Source: Pleurobrachia bachei (lineage: Eukaryota > Ctenophora > Tentaculata > Cydippida > Pleurobrachiidae). From it: a stretch of 20,936 nt of DNA. Location of the stretch: NCBI GenBank assembly GCA_000695325.1, contig AVPN01000715.1, forward strand, positions 1-20,936, given 5' to 3'. Below, piece after piece: positions 9,798-18,576 of the stretch (the first letter of the stretch is position 1; each line of letters begins with the position of its first letter). The notes below the pieces were generated by a model. That model was given only the letters and a program-made list of their open reading frames with translations, did not search any database and was not told where the DNA came from. The position numbers and the translations under genes are program-made.

Positions 9798-10672
9798 TCT
9801 CAAAGTGTGTCATATCTCTCGCTTGGGTTTACATATCTATCTTCATCTGAGTGGGTTTATCTTTTCCAAGGACACATGTCTGATGATTGGGTTTATCTCT
9901 CTTTCCATTCGCTGTTCACTGTGTTCAGTGCGGCTATATTTTCACATGTGCTGCTCATTACTAGTGTTACTAGTCTCACAATTATTACTCTCATTATGTG
10001 GCAATTGTTTGTTAGTTTATGTTCAAAACTCCCTGTTTCCTAAAAGTCAGCAATGACACATTGAAACCTCTCAATATAATAATTGTCAAATATGTCTTTT
10101 TTATGTCAATTAAAAGCGTTTTGTGAGGCAAATTGTGATTTTATAGGGACGTACATTATTAATGTCATATATATTGGTGTACCAAGGAAGATATAATGTA
10201 AGAGTTCAATATGCACAAACATTTAATAAAATAGATATTTTGCAAGATTTTACCCCTTTCAAAAAGCTGCTGCAATGACCCAAATGAGATTTTAAAAACA
10301 GTTTACTGCAAGTTTTTTTAAGAATTTTAAGGTTATTGTCAAAACGGTATATTGTTTTGAAGAATTTTCAAAATTTATTTTCACATTTCAAATACTCTGT
10401 ACAATCACATTTCACTCGTTCCAGCACCCAGCTCAGTTGTGTTGAGTTTGGGAGAACAACCCCTTACGCAACACCCATAAACACATCTATTTAAACAAAG
10501 TGCCATTTGGCATTTGGGTAGCACCTGTCAGGCCAATGCTTTGACAAGCACACTCACAGTGTTATATCTTCTTTCTCACGATATTCATTTCCAATTCAAT
10601 GCTGATTATTGAAAGCTTTCTGTGTGTTTGCTTCATTTCCGTGTGAGTCTTTGAATACTATTACAAGCCCAT
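9798..10672 (+). other. 3' flank of G1-C leading into the G2 upstream region
   Basis: The G1 downstream block is complete here, with AATAAA at 10225-10230, and continues past the point where copies A and B are cut (10485 onwards) into sequence shared with 16140-16350. This gives the apparent ancestral order: G1, about 0.9 kb spacer, then the G2 upstream region. No exon is seen. Confidence 0.65.
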
Positions 10673-10910
10673 GGGTGTGTGTGTGTGGTTTTGCTACAAC
10701 CTAGGGTTTCCTTGCAGCCGCTGAAGATCTTCGTTTGCCACCATGTGTGTCTACTGTCACGTGTCCAAGTTTTGTTGGGCCTCGGTGTTTCTTTCTCTTG
10801 TCATTGTATTCCTCATTCATTAAAAATGTCGCTCTATCGATTTGATCCCTGTGCTTGAAAATCACAATGGTCAATGTGTGTGAGTGTCCTTCGGAAGTAA
10901 CCCCTCCCTT

Positions 10911-11197
10911 ACCGGCTCACGAAGCGGCCTGAGTGTGATGCTCTCTTTTCGGAGCGTGCTCGAGCAGACTTCTAGCCGCGTGCTCGAGCAAACGTGCGCG
11001 GCGCTCCCTCTCAGTCACGTGACTAGCATGTGACTAGCACACCCTTTCATACAAAATATAGGGGGAGAGCGTGTTGTAGAGAGCGCGCGAAGCTATGGTT
11101 AGCATTTCAATAGCCGCTGACCAGAGCACTCTCGTAAAACGACGCGCAGGGGATAGGACAGCACGCTCCGAAAATGCCGCATGAGGTGTCTTCGATT
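10911..11197. mobile_element. 287-bp insertion with 15-bp inverted repeats, first copy
   Basis: Compared with G2c, where CCCCTCCCTT runs straight into CCAATGTG at about 16620, this segment is extra. It contains a perfect 15-bp inverted pair, TTTTCGGAGCGTGCT at 10946-10960 and its complement at 11160-11174, spanning 229 bp. Inside are two perfect palindromes TGCTCGAGCA (10957-10966 and 10981-10990) and AGTCACGTGACT (11013-11024). It looks like a non-autonomous DNA element. No clear target duplication was found at either possible boundary, so a deletion in G2c is the alternative. Confidence 0.6.
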
Positions 11198-11285
11198 CCA
11201 ATGTGTGTCCTCCGTCCCCTGTATTCGTTTATTGTGTGAGTGGAATTGCCCCCTCAACCAGTCTCAGGGGCAACTTGATCTGCAG

Positions 11286-11846
11286 ATGTCATCCCAAATG
11301 TACAGTGTGACCGCGCTTTTACCAGCTTGTGTTTTACCCGCGGCTCCTTGTTACTCAATTCCATTACCAATATCCAATAACCAGGTGGCAGGTTCTAGTT
11401 TCGATCGCGGAGGAGGGAGAACCCACAAACCGATTGAGCGAGACAAATACCCCGGCAGCTGTTTCCGACTACCTGACCAGTTCGATCGGGAGAAATCTCT
11501 GACCTCCCGGGGAGCCCGACATACCTCTATTTCCCAACAAAACATCCCCGCCGACATAGATCCTGCATTCATGAACGCGTATTTGTTGTCAAGGTTACAA
11601 TTCGAGGAGTTCCTCCGCAACCAATCGGAGATGTTTCATCAGTACATGATGGAGCAGGCATCCTATAAATCATCCGATACTTCCTCGCGGAACCGAACTT
11701 CCTCCTCTCAATCAGATAACAATCCGCGAGTCACTACACCCGCGTACTCAGTGCCGGTCAAGCTGAAGGACCGGTGTCGTATCTCGTCAAAAGTTAGCGA
11801 TTTAGGGTACGAGCGAATCGACCATACCATTGCAAATTGTTCCTCG
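11286..11846 (+). pseudogene. G2a: truncated copy of G2, 5' part of the main exon
   Basis: Shares the G2b frame from MSSQMYSVTALLPACVLPAA to the Asn-Cys-Ser-Ser just before the junction at 11846, where the sequence jumps back 1173 bp to the region upstream of G2. The frame then reads 16-17 foreign residues to a stop. It lacks the C-terminal half of G2, including the basic tail. Most differences from G2b are silent, for example different Arg and Asp codons near 11405. It may be transcribed, because the full upstream region precedes it, but the product would be a fragment. Confidence 0.75.
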
Positions 11847-12083
11847 GGTGTGTGTGTGTGGTTTTGCTACAACCTAGGGTTTCCTTGCAGCCGCTGAAGA
11901 TCTTCGTTTGCCACCATGTGTGTCTACTGTCACGTGTCCAAGTTTTGTTGGGCCTCGGTGTTTCTTTCTCTTGTCATTGTATTCCTCATTCATTAAAAAT
12001 GTCGCTCTATCGATTTGATCCCTGTGCTTGAAAATCACAATGGTCAATGTGTGTGAGTGTCCTTCGGAAGTAACCCCTCCCTT

Positions 12084-12370
12084 ACCGGCTCACGAAGCGG
12101 CCTGAGTGTGATGCTCTCTTTTCGGAGCGTGCTCGAGCAGACTTCTAGCCGCGTGCTCGAGCAAACGTGCGCGGCGCTCCCTCTCAGTCACGTGACTAGC
12201 ATGTGACTAGCACACCCTTTCATACAAAATATAGGGGGAGAGCGTGTTGTAGAGAGCGCGCGAAGCTATGGTTAGCATTTCAATAGCCGCTGACCAGAGC
12301 ACTCTCGTAAAACGACGCGCAGGGGATAGGACAGCACGCTCCGAAAATGCCGCATGAGGTGTCTTCGATT
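12084..12370. mobile_element. 287-bp insertion with 15-bp inverted repeats, second copy
   Basis: Same element as at 10911, carried along by the 1173-bp tandem duplication, with inverted repeats at 12119-12133 and 12333-12347. It lies about 90 bp upstream of the chosen start of G2b, so its GTCACGTGAC site and palindromes lie in the probable promoter or 5' UTR of the intact G2 copy. Confidence 0.6.
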
Positions 12371-12458
12371 CCAATGTGTGTCCTCCGTCCCCTGTATTCG
12401 TTTATTGTGTGAGTGGAATTGCCCCCTCAACCAGTCTCAGGGGCAACTTGATCTGCAG

Positions 12459-13631
12459 ATGTCATCCCAAATGTACAGTGTGACCGCGCTTTTACCAGCT
12501 TGTGTTTTACCCGCGGCTCCTTGTTACTCAATTCCATTACCAATATCCAATAACCAGGTGGCAGGTTCTAGTTTCGACAGAGGAGGAGGGAGAACCCACA
12601 AACCGATTGAGCGAGACAAATACCCCGGCAGCTGTTTCCGACTACCCGACCAGTTCGACCGTGAGAAATCGTTTACCTCCCGGGGAGCTCGACATACCTC
12701 TATTTCCCAACACAACATCCCCGCCGACATAGATCCTGCATTCATGAACGCGTATTTGTTGTCAAGGTTACAATTCGAGGAGTTCCTCCGCAACCAATCG
12801 GAGATGTTTCATCAGTACATGATGGAGCAGGCATCCTATAAATCATCCGATACTTCCTCGCGGAACCGAACTTCCTCCTCTCAATCAGATAATAATCCGC
12901 GAGTCACTACACCCGCGTACTCAGTGCCGGTCAAGCTGAAGGACCGGTGTCGTATCTCGTCAAAAGTTAGCGATTTAGGGTACGAGCGAATCGACCATAC
13001 CATTGCAAATTGTTCCTCAGCAACGAGTGGCGTGGTTTCCATGGTAAATGGTAAGGATGGTAACCATGACATCGATGATGCTCTAACTCACACCACAAGC
13101 TTCACTCCACCCCGGTCTGTTGCCATGTCTGAACCGACTTTCAAGTATTTTGATGAGAACGCCAGTGCCAGTATTGTAAGAACTAGTTCCCTGACTGAAC
13201 TGCAATCAATGGTTGATCACTGCATCATGCCGGAAGAGAGTGAGGTTCTAATTCCCTCGCCCCCTGCCCGGGTGAATCGTGGTAATTGTCCGGTGGTACC
13301 CCGGGCTAGGGTTGTATCTCCTCCTCCCTCACCTGATAGTAAACATCAAATGTTGTTGGGCGGAGTTCTATCCGTACCTCATGCCAATAAGTACGTTGAT
13401 AGCCGGACTTTAAAACGGCCGGGCTCTGCCAAGTCCGAAATGGTACCACCCGTAGTACAAAATGGGAACCATAATCATATTCCTGAGTTACCGGAGCCTC
13501 CATCCGATCAGCTTAACTCGGATTCATCGACAAACAGTTTAATTAAGGCTAAATCCTCCAAATCGAAACTTTTTTCCTGGAAGAGGTCGAAGAAAAAAGA
13601 TTCGAAAAAACAGGAAGTTCCGGCGGAATAG
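12459..13631 (+). CDS. G2b: unrecognised low-complexity protein with basic C-terminus, most complete copy
   Basis: An open frame of 390 residues if read from the ATG at 12459, or 358 codons from a possible splice acceptor (AACCAG before 12558). The frame stays open upstream to 12354, but the G2c copy shows indels in that part, so coding upstream of 12558 is uncertain. Segments: a Cys/Pro-rich N-terminus, a basic Gly/Arg patch, a conserved block DPAFMNAYLLSRLQFEEFLR with a Met/Gln-rich helix after it, a Ser-rich linker, FTPPRSVAMSEPTFKYFDEN, Pro-rich VVSPPPSPDSK, and the end KSKLFSWKRSKKKDSKK. It looks largely disordered with one helical block. No signal peptide or known domain was recognised, and the function is unknown. 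It lies downstream of G1 in the same direction. Third-position changes dominate against G2c, so it is probably a real gene. Confidence 0.65.
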   Translation: MSSQMYSVTALLPACVLPAAPCYSIPLPISNNQVAGSSFDRGGGRTHKPIERDKYPGSCFRLPDQFDREKSFTSRGARHTSISQHNIPADIDPAFMNAYLLSRLQFEEFLRNQSEMFHQYMMEQASYKSSDTSSRNRTSSSQSDNNPRVTTPAYSVPVKLKDRCRISSKVSDLGYERIDHTIANCSSATSGVVSMVNGKDGNHDIDDALTHTTSFTPPRSVAMSEPTFKYFDENASASIVRTSSLTELQSMVDHCIMPEESEVLIPSPPARVNRGNCPVVPRARVVSPPPSPDSKHQMLLGGVLSVPHANKYVDSRTLKRPGSAKSEMVPPVVQNGNHNHIPELPEPPSDQLNSDSSTNSLIKAKSSKSKLFSWKRSKKKDSKKQEVPAE

Positions 13632-13898
13632 TTAGATTTGTATCTAATAGGGTGGGTAAGAATCATGGGTGTTATATTGTTAATGGATTTTTATTGAAGC
13701 ATGTTTAGAGACGTTATAATGGCTCTGTTACAAGTTAATTGGAGCGTGATTTTATTGTTTAAACAATGATTTTAGGTATTATGGAAATGAAAATGACAAT
13801 TTGAATGGTAAACCCAATTATATTTATGTTTATGACTACTGTGGGCTGAATGATAGATTCTTTAGGATATAGGAACTGGGAGGGCAGAATTTAAACTA

Positions 13899-14063
13899 CA
13901 GTTGGACCCCGATTTACCGGAATGCACGGGGGAAAGGGTTTTGCCCGGTAAATCGGGGTGCCGGTATATTGGGGTCAAATACCGTTATTTTCGGATTTTC
14001 CCATATATCGGGGGAAGTTTATCCTCCCGGTAAATCGGGGCCCAGTATATCGGGGTCCGACTG
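13899..14063. mobile_element. 165-bp Tc1/mariner-type (pogo-like) MITE in the G2b 3' flank
   Basis: Inverted ends CAGTTGGACCCCGAT and ATCGGGGTCCGACTG match at 14 of 15 positions and are flanked by TA on both sides (13897-13898, 14064-14065). It is absent from the same place after G2c (about 18256). The interior repeats a CCCGGTAAATCGGGG motif, exactly at 13944-13958 and 14026-14040, with variants between, so much of it is built from pieces of its own ends. It carries no coding capacity. TA target sites and CAGT ends suit the Tc1/mariner group, and pogo-like elements in particular often have such ends. Confidence 0.8.
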
Positions 14064-14517
14064 TATTTGGATTCTATGGCGACCCCGTGAGCTCAAATTA
14101 CTGCCATTGTGGGTGTGAACTAGGAATTAGGATGCATGAAATATGTAGAAAATATGATTATATTGTTGAGAGATCACAGATAATTATATTATATAAAGAA
14201 AGATATTTTTACATCTGTATAATTTATTTCTACCAAAATTTTACCATGGACGTTTGAACGAATTGTGGTTACCGTTTATCTGTGTTTTCAAAGAATCATT
14301 TAATAAATCATCCAGAGTAGATCAGCTAATCACAATATATACACATTCAATGATGATCACAATACAAATTCAAGAAGTGCAATGCTCATACGAGAGCTTC
14401 CGATTACCTGAAAGAATCTTACGGATGATTTTCGTTCAACTTCAACTTCAAATGAAAGGATATTAGAGGAACTCGATAGCTGTTATGTTCTGGTAAAATT
14501 TATAGCTCATTCTCACA

Positions 14518-14519
<2 letters not shown>

Positions 14520-14553
<34 letters not shown>
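14520..14553. repeat. (TC)n microsatellite at a duplication junction
   Basis: A nearly pure TC run that directly abuts the start of the G1-D segment. After G2c the matching place (19024 onwards) is a degenerate CT tract that continues into unique sequence. Confidence 0.9.
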
Positions 14554-14557
<4 letters not shown>

Positions 14558-14886
14558 TTATTTAATGTCTTTTCTTTAGCCATACTTCTGCTATCCTTTT
14601 TTGCTATACCTTTTAGCTATATTGCTTCAACCCGCAGCTATTATCTCCCTTCGATTCCTTTTCCGTACCACCTCTCCCGTGTCCTAATCCTAAACCCTCA
14701 GTGTATTATCCAACCAATCCCCGTCCCGAACATACCCGTGCTAATCCCCCGCTACCACATTTCCCCCAATATCCCGTGCTAATCCCCCACTTCCACATAT
14801 CTCCCCAATATCCCGTGCCAATCCCCCGCTACCACACCCCCTCGCCCCTAATATATCCTCCGTGCTAATACCCCGCTACCACGCAG
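14554..14886 (+). other. G1-D: partial intron h-i with minisatellite
   Basis: By eye identical to 4516-4848 of G1-A, including every unit of the normally variable C-rich minisatellite (about 14735-14886), and unlike the expanded G1-B version. The segment starts inside the intron at the junction with the TC tract. Confidence 0.8.
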
Positions 14887-15477
14887 CCTAAGGTGGCGGC
14901 GGTCCGAGTGGAGGTTGATGCGCCACTTCCACCACCCCCTGCTGCTGCATCACCCAGCATCTCCGACAACAACGCTTCAGAAGGAAAGGGGAAGAACAGG
15001 AAATCAGGAAGTAGCAGCAGCTCCAGCAGCTCAGTTGATACCAGTGACGAGGAACCAGATTGGGCCGAGTTGTTGAAATCTGCTGAAGCCAACCGGGAAC
15101 GACTCGGTCTGAATGTCGAGCAACCTGAGAGTGATGGTGAGAGTAGTGTCGATGAGGAGGGGAACAGGTACGTGAAGAAGAAGAGTGCCAGCGGGCTAAC
15201 TGGTCAGGATTACCTAAACCGAGTTGCAACCAACCAACTCCTCGGGTATGACGAATTCGGGAGGCCCATGGGCAAGTCTAATGGGAGTATGGGGATGATG
15301 GGCGGTGGAAAATCAGGACGAAACAGGGCACTGTTGTTCGGAATGGATCAGGGGAAGAGGAACGGAGCGAGGGGAAGTAACAACAAGAGTAGCAGTGAGA
15401 GGAGGAGTGGAGGAGGAAGAAGCGGGGGAAGGAGAAATAAGGGTGGTAAGGGAACCGCAATGCTTCTTGGTTTTTAA
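14887..15477 (+). pseudogene. G1-D: complete terminal exon i without upstream exons
   Basis: It has the intact acceptor CACGCAG, all 196 codons and the TAA stop. The protein is identical to the G1-A and G1-B last exon, although about 35 bases differ, all silent by my reading. Exons a-h are absent from this segment, so on its own it cannot make G1; it could serve only as an alternative terminal exon for a very long transcript. Its silent sites match G1-C. It is either a real segmental duplication or a second haplotype placed in the same contig. Confidence 0.8.
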
Positions 15478-16823
15478 TCTCAAAGTGTGTCATATCTCTC
15501 GCTTGGGTTTACATATCTATCTTCATCTGAGTGGGTTTATCTTTTCCAAGGACACATGTCTGATGATTGGGTTTATCTCTCTTTCCATTCGCTGTTCACT
15601 GTGTTCAGTGCGGCTATATTTTCACATGTGCTGCTCATTACTAGTGTTACTAGTCTCACAATTATTACTCTCATTATGTGGCAATTGTTTGTTAGTTTAT
15701 GTTCAAAACTCCCTGTTTCCTAAAAGTCAGCAATGACACATTGAAACCTCTCAATATAATAATTGTCAAATATGTCTTTTTTATGTCAATTAAAAGCGTT
15801 TTGTGAGGCAAATTGTGATTTTATAGGGACGTACATTATTAATGTCATATATAGTGGTGTACCAAGGAAGATATAATGTAAGAGTTCAATATACAATATG
15901 CACAAACATTTAATAAAATATATATTTTGCAAGATTTTACCCCTTTCAAAAAGCTGCTGCAATGACCCAAATGAGATTTTAAAAACAGTTTACTGCAAGT
16001 TTTTTTAAGAATTTTAAGGTTATTGTCAAAACGGTATATTGTTTTGAAGAATTTTCAAAATTTATTTTCACATTTCAAATAATCTGTACAATCACAATTT
16101 CACTCGTTCCAGCACCCAGCTCAGTTGTGTTGAGTTAGGGAGAACAACCCCTTACGCAACACCCATAAACACATCTATTTAAACAAAGTTCCATTTGGCA
16201 TTTGGGTAGCACCTGTAAGGCCAATGTTTTGACAAGCACACTCACAGTGTTATATCTTCTTTCTCACGATATTCATTACCAATTCAATGCTGATTATTGA
16301 AAGCTTTCTGTGTGTTTGCTTCATTTCCGTGTGAGTCTTTGAATGCTATTTCAAGCCCATGGGTGTGTGTGAGTGGTTTTGCTACAACCTAGGGTTTCAA
16401 TTCCTTGCAGCTGCTGAAGATCAGATCTTCGTTTGCCACCATGTGTGTCTACTGTCACGTGTCCAAGTTTTGTTGGGCCTCGGTGTTTCTCGGTGTTTCT
16501 TTCTCTTGTCATTGTATTCCTCGTTCATTAAAAATGTCGCTCTATCGATTTGATCCCTGTGCTTGAAAATCACAATGGTCAATGCGTGTGAGTGTCCTTG
16601 GTAACGAAGTTACCCCTCCCTTCCAATGTGTGTCCTCCGTCCCCTGTCTCCGTTTATTGTGTGAGTGGAATTGCCCCCTCAACAAGTCTCAGCGTGGCAA
16701 CTTGATCTGCTGATCTCATCCCAAACTATCTACATATTATGTACAATGTGACCGCTTTTACCAGCTTGTGTTTTACCCGCGGCTCCTTGTTACTCAATTC
16801 CATTACCAATATCCAATAACCAG
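15478..16823 (+). other. 3' flank of G1-D and G2c upstream region
   Basis: Aligns with 9798-10910 and then 11196-11390. AATAAA lies at 15912-15917. It lacks the 287-bp insertion near 16620 and has several small indels relative to G2a and G2b, including a 2-bp loss and loss of the ATG within the stretch that G2b could use as its N-terminus. No other gene is seen. Confidence 0.65.
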
Positions 16824-17883
16824 GTGGCAGGTTCTAGTTTCGACAGAGGAGGAGGGAGAACCCACAAACCGATTGAGCGAGACAAATACCCCGGCAGCTG
16901 TTTCCGACTACCTGACCAGTTCGATCGGGAGAAATCTCTGACCTCCCGGGGAGCCCGACATACCTCTATTTCCCAACAAAACATCCCCGCCGACATAGAT
17001 CCTGCATTCATGAACGCGTATTTGTTGTCAAGGTTACAATTCGAGGAGTTCCTCCGCAACCAATCGGAGATGTTTCATCAGTACATGATGGAGCAGGCAT
17101 CCTATAAATCATCCGATACTTCCTCGCGGAACCGAACTTCCTCCTCTCAATCAGATAACAATCCGCGAGTCACAACACCAGCGTATTCAGTGCCGGTCAA
17201 GCTGAAGGACCGGTGTCGTATCTCGTCAAAAGTTAGCGATTTAGGGTACGAGCGAATCGACCATACCATTGCAAATTGTTCCTCGGCAACAAGTGGCGTG
17301 GTTTCCATGGTGAACGGTAAGGATAACCATGACAACGATGACGCTCTCAAGCTTCACTCCACCCCGGTCTGTTGCCATGTCTGAACCGACTTTCAAGTAC
17401 TTTGATGAAAACGCCAGTGCGAGTATTGTAAGAACTAGCTCCCTAACTGAACTACAATCAATGGTTGATCACTGCATCATGCCGGAAGAGAGTGAGGTTC
17501 TTATTCCCTCACCCCCTGCCCGGGTGAATCGTGGTAATTGTCCAGTGGTACCTCGGGCTAGGGTTGTATCTCCTCCTCCCTCACCTGATAGTAAACATCA
17601 AATGTTGTTGGGCGGAGTTCTATCCGTACCTCATGCCAATAAGTACGTTGATAACCGGACTTTAAAACGACCGGGCTCTGCCAAGTCCGAAGCGGCGCCA
17701 CCCGTGGTACAAAATGGGAACCATAATCATATCCCCGAGTTACCGGAGCCACCCTCTGATCAGCTTAATTCGGATTCATCGACGAACAGTTTAATTAAGG
17801 CTAAATCCAGCAAATCGAAACTCTTTTCTTGGAAGAGGTCCAAGAAGAAAGATTCGAAAAAACAGGAAGTTCCGGCGGAATAG
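16824..17883 (+). pseudogene. G2c: frameshifted copy of G2
   Basis: The main exon after the AACCAG acceptor is kept, but relative to G2b there is a 3-bp loss near 17323 and an 11-bp loss near 17347, which shifts the frame and ends it at 17384. The original frame resumes downstream, readable to the stop at 17883. Downstream changes are mostly third-position: Tyr, Glu, Ala, Ser and Leu codons near 17398-17455 all change silently. The ATG used as the G2b start is missing. An intron spanning the gap would be about 42 bp and does not restore phase with the donors I can see. The disruption is therefore recent, or a sequence error, or this is one allele of G2. Confidence 0.7.
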
Positions 17884-17899
17884 GTGGATTTGTATCTAG

Positions 17900-18008
17900 C
17901 AGGAACCGACCGAACCAGGAAATACTGGTCCCTGATTGGTTGCTGACCAGTCACGTGACCTAAATAACGAGTTCTGATTGGTTGTTAACTTGTTTCGGTC
18001 GGTTCCTG
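17900..18008. mobile_element. 109-bp hAT-type MITE after G2c
   Basis: Perfect 15-bp inverted ends CAGGAACCGACCGAA (17900-17914) and its complement (17994-18008), flanked by an exact 8-bp direct repeat GTATCTAG (17892-17899, 18009-18016). The G2b flank has a single GTATCTA at the same place (about 13641), which is the empty site. An 8-bp target duplication with CAGG ends points to the hAT superfamily. The interior holds GTCACGTGAC (17950-17959) between two CTGATTGGTTG repeats, i.e. an E-box palindrome between inverted CCAAT motifs. It has no coding capacity, and the exact ends suggest recent insertion. Confidence 0.9.
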
Positions 18009-18016
18009 GTATCTAG

Positions 18017-18576
18017 GGTGGGTATAAGAATTGGGTGTTATATTGTTTATGGATTTTTATTGAAGCATGTTTAGAGACGTTATAATAGCTCCGTTCGTGT
18101 TAATTGGAGCGTGATTATATTGTCTAAACAATGATTTTAGGTATTGTGGAAATGAAAATGACAATTTGAATGGTAAACCCAATTATATTTACAACTACTG
18201 TGGGCTGAATAATAGATTCTTTAGGGTAGGAAACTGGGAGGGCAGAATTTAAACTGTTGATGTTGGATTTTCTGGCGACCCGGTGAGATCAAATCGCTGC
18301 CGCCCGATTCGATAGAATATGTGGCCGAAGGCGTGAACTAGGAATTAGGATGCATGAAATATGTAGAAAATATGATTATATTGTTGAGAGACAGATAATT
18401 ATATACATATTAAGAAAGATATTTTTACATCTGTATAATTTATTTCTACCAAAATTTTACCATGGACGTTTGAACGAATTGTGGTTACCGTTTATCTGTG
18501 TTTTCAAAGAATCATTTGATAAATCATCCAGAGTAGATCCGATGATCACAATACACATTCAATGATGATCACAAGG
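18017..18576. other. Distal 3' flank of G2c
   Basis: Alignable with the distal G2b flank without the pogo-like element. No gene is seen. A short open frame here exists in both paralogs but is not kept in the same form, so it is not supported as coding. Confidence 0.6.

Larger units (their letters stand above)
13632..14553 (+). other. 3' flank of G2b
   Basis: Non-coding DNA alignable with the region after G2c (17884-19030) apart from element insertions. AATAAA at 14302-14307 is a possible polyadenylation signal; in G2c the same position reads GATAAA. No exon is seen. It ends in a (TC)n tract at the junction to G1-D. Confidence 0.6.

Noticed and set aside
12354-12458. Upstream start of G2b beginning MRCLRFQC
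   Set aside because: This part lies partly in the 287-bp insertion and is full of indels in G2c, so it is more likely 5' UTR or intron than coding.
13958-14466. Open frames over the pogo-like element and the G2b 3' flank
   Set aside because: They span the MITE boundary and are not kept in the paralogous G2c flank.
15278-15493. Antisense open frames over exon i (also at 9598-9813)
   Set aside because: They mirror the Gly/Ser/Arg-rich sense exon and appear only because of its composition.
5440-16350. The four-fold G1 3' flank as long terminal repeats of a retroelement
   Set aside because: The repeated blocks are unequal in length, always follow exon i in the same direction, have no TG...CA ends or target duplications, and enclose host exons only.
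17315-17356. A short intron removing the G2c gap
   Set aside because: The interval would be about 42 bp in G2c and 56 bp in G2b, and the GT donors visible do not match the phase needed to continue the downstream frame.
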